A stretch of 14,319 nt of DNA from assembly GCA_964591105.1 (NCBI GenBank), contig CAZPZR010000047.1, forward strand, positions 1-14,319, given 5' to 3'. This DNA comes from CAZPZR01 sp964591105. Lineage in GTDB: Bacteria; Bacillota; Clostridia; Lachnospirales; Lachnospiraceae. The number at the start of each line of letters is the position of its first letter. Within the stretch, counting starts at the first letter, position 1. Below are positions 14,246 through 14,319 of the stretch, one piece after another. The notes below the pieces were generated by a model. The model saw nothing but the letters and a program-made list of their open reading frames with translations. It was not told the DNA's origin and searched no databases. Both the position numbers and the translations under genes were made by a program.

Positions 14246-14319
14246 AATTTTAACCAAAATCATCTACCTTTGGAAGTCTCTTACAAATTATTTTAAAATT
14301 CCAATATTATCAATTAATC

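Noticed and set aside
1..14319. CRISPR arrays, insertion sequences, phage or attachment sites
   Set aside because: No spaced direct repeats, transposase or integrase frames, or terminal inverted repeats were seen.

Overview
The window is AT-rich and low-GC, with strong AGGAGG-type ribosome binding sites and Stickland-fermentation genes. This points to an anaerobic Firmicute of class Clostridia, probably a Lachnospiraceae-like or Peptostreptococcaceae-like amino-acid fermenter; I cannot name the species. Almost everything in it concerns selenium: making selenocysteine (Sec), acquiring and relaying selenium, and one main consumer of Sec, D-proline reductase.

Left end (1-3250): a D-proline reductase locus. 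On the minus strand, in transcription order, are the Sec tRNA gene selC, prdC (RnfC-like electron-transfer protein) and the first 13 codons of prdA, which runs off the window. A proline racemase gene (prdF) is transcribed away from selC on the plus strand and ends in a clear terminator. A short fragment of an unrecognised gene (3232-3609) lies between the two blocks.

Centre (3611-12671), all minus strand: two transcription units. The upstream unit is yedF-selD-selA-selB-lysR and ends in a strong terminator at 6510-6548. SelD is itself a selenoprotein: an in-frame TGA at codon 16 is followed by a SECIS-like hairpin, so the true gene starts at 11842. Directly after the terminator is a perfect 15-bp T-N11-A palindrome abutting a -35/-10 promoter. 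This drives the second unit: a class V aminotransferase/cysteine desulfurase, YedE (putative selenium transporter), a TusA-like protein and a DUF3343 protein. The simple model is that the LysR protein controls selenium uptake and relay. YedE would import selenium, the desulfurase, TusA-like, DUF3343 and YedF proteins would deliver it, SelD would make selenophosphate, SelA would convert Ser-tRNA(Sec) to Sec-tRNA(Sec), and SelB would deliver that tRNA to recoded UGA codons.

Right end (12707-14319): a PHP-domain phosphoesterase (minus), a second and more divergent DUF3343 protein (plus), and a small DsrE-like protein with four cysteines (minus). The last two converge on one shared bidirectional terminator.

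The most interesting unexplained signals are RNA-level. The gaps upstream of prdA and selD share an exact 10-nt box, GACAAGAGAC. In each it is enclosed by a stem, followed by a TCTTTT run and then by a second hairpin before the ribosome binding site. This could be an undescribed leader element linked to selenium genes. All coordinates, motifs and pairings come from reading the sequence; family names are recognition by eye, with no searches run.
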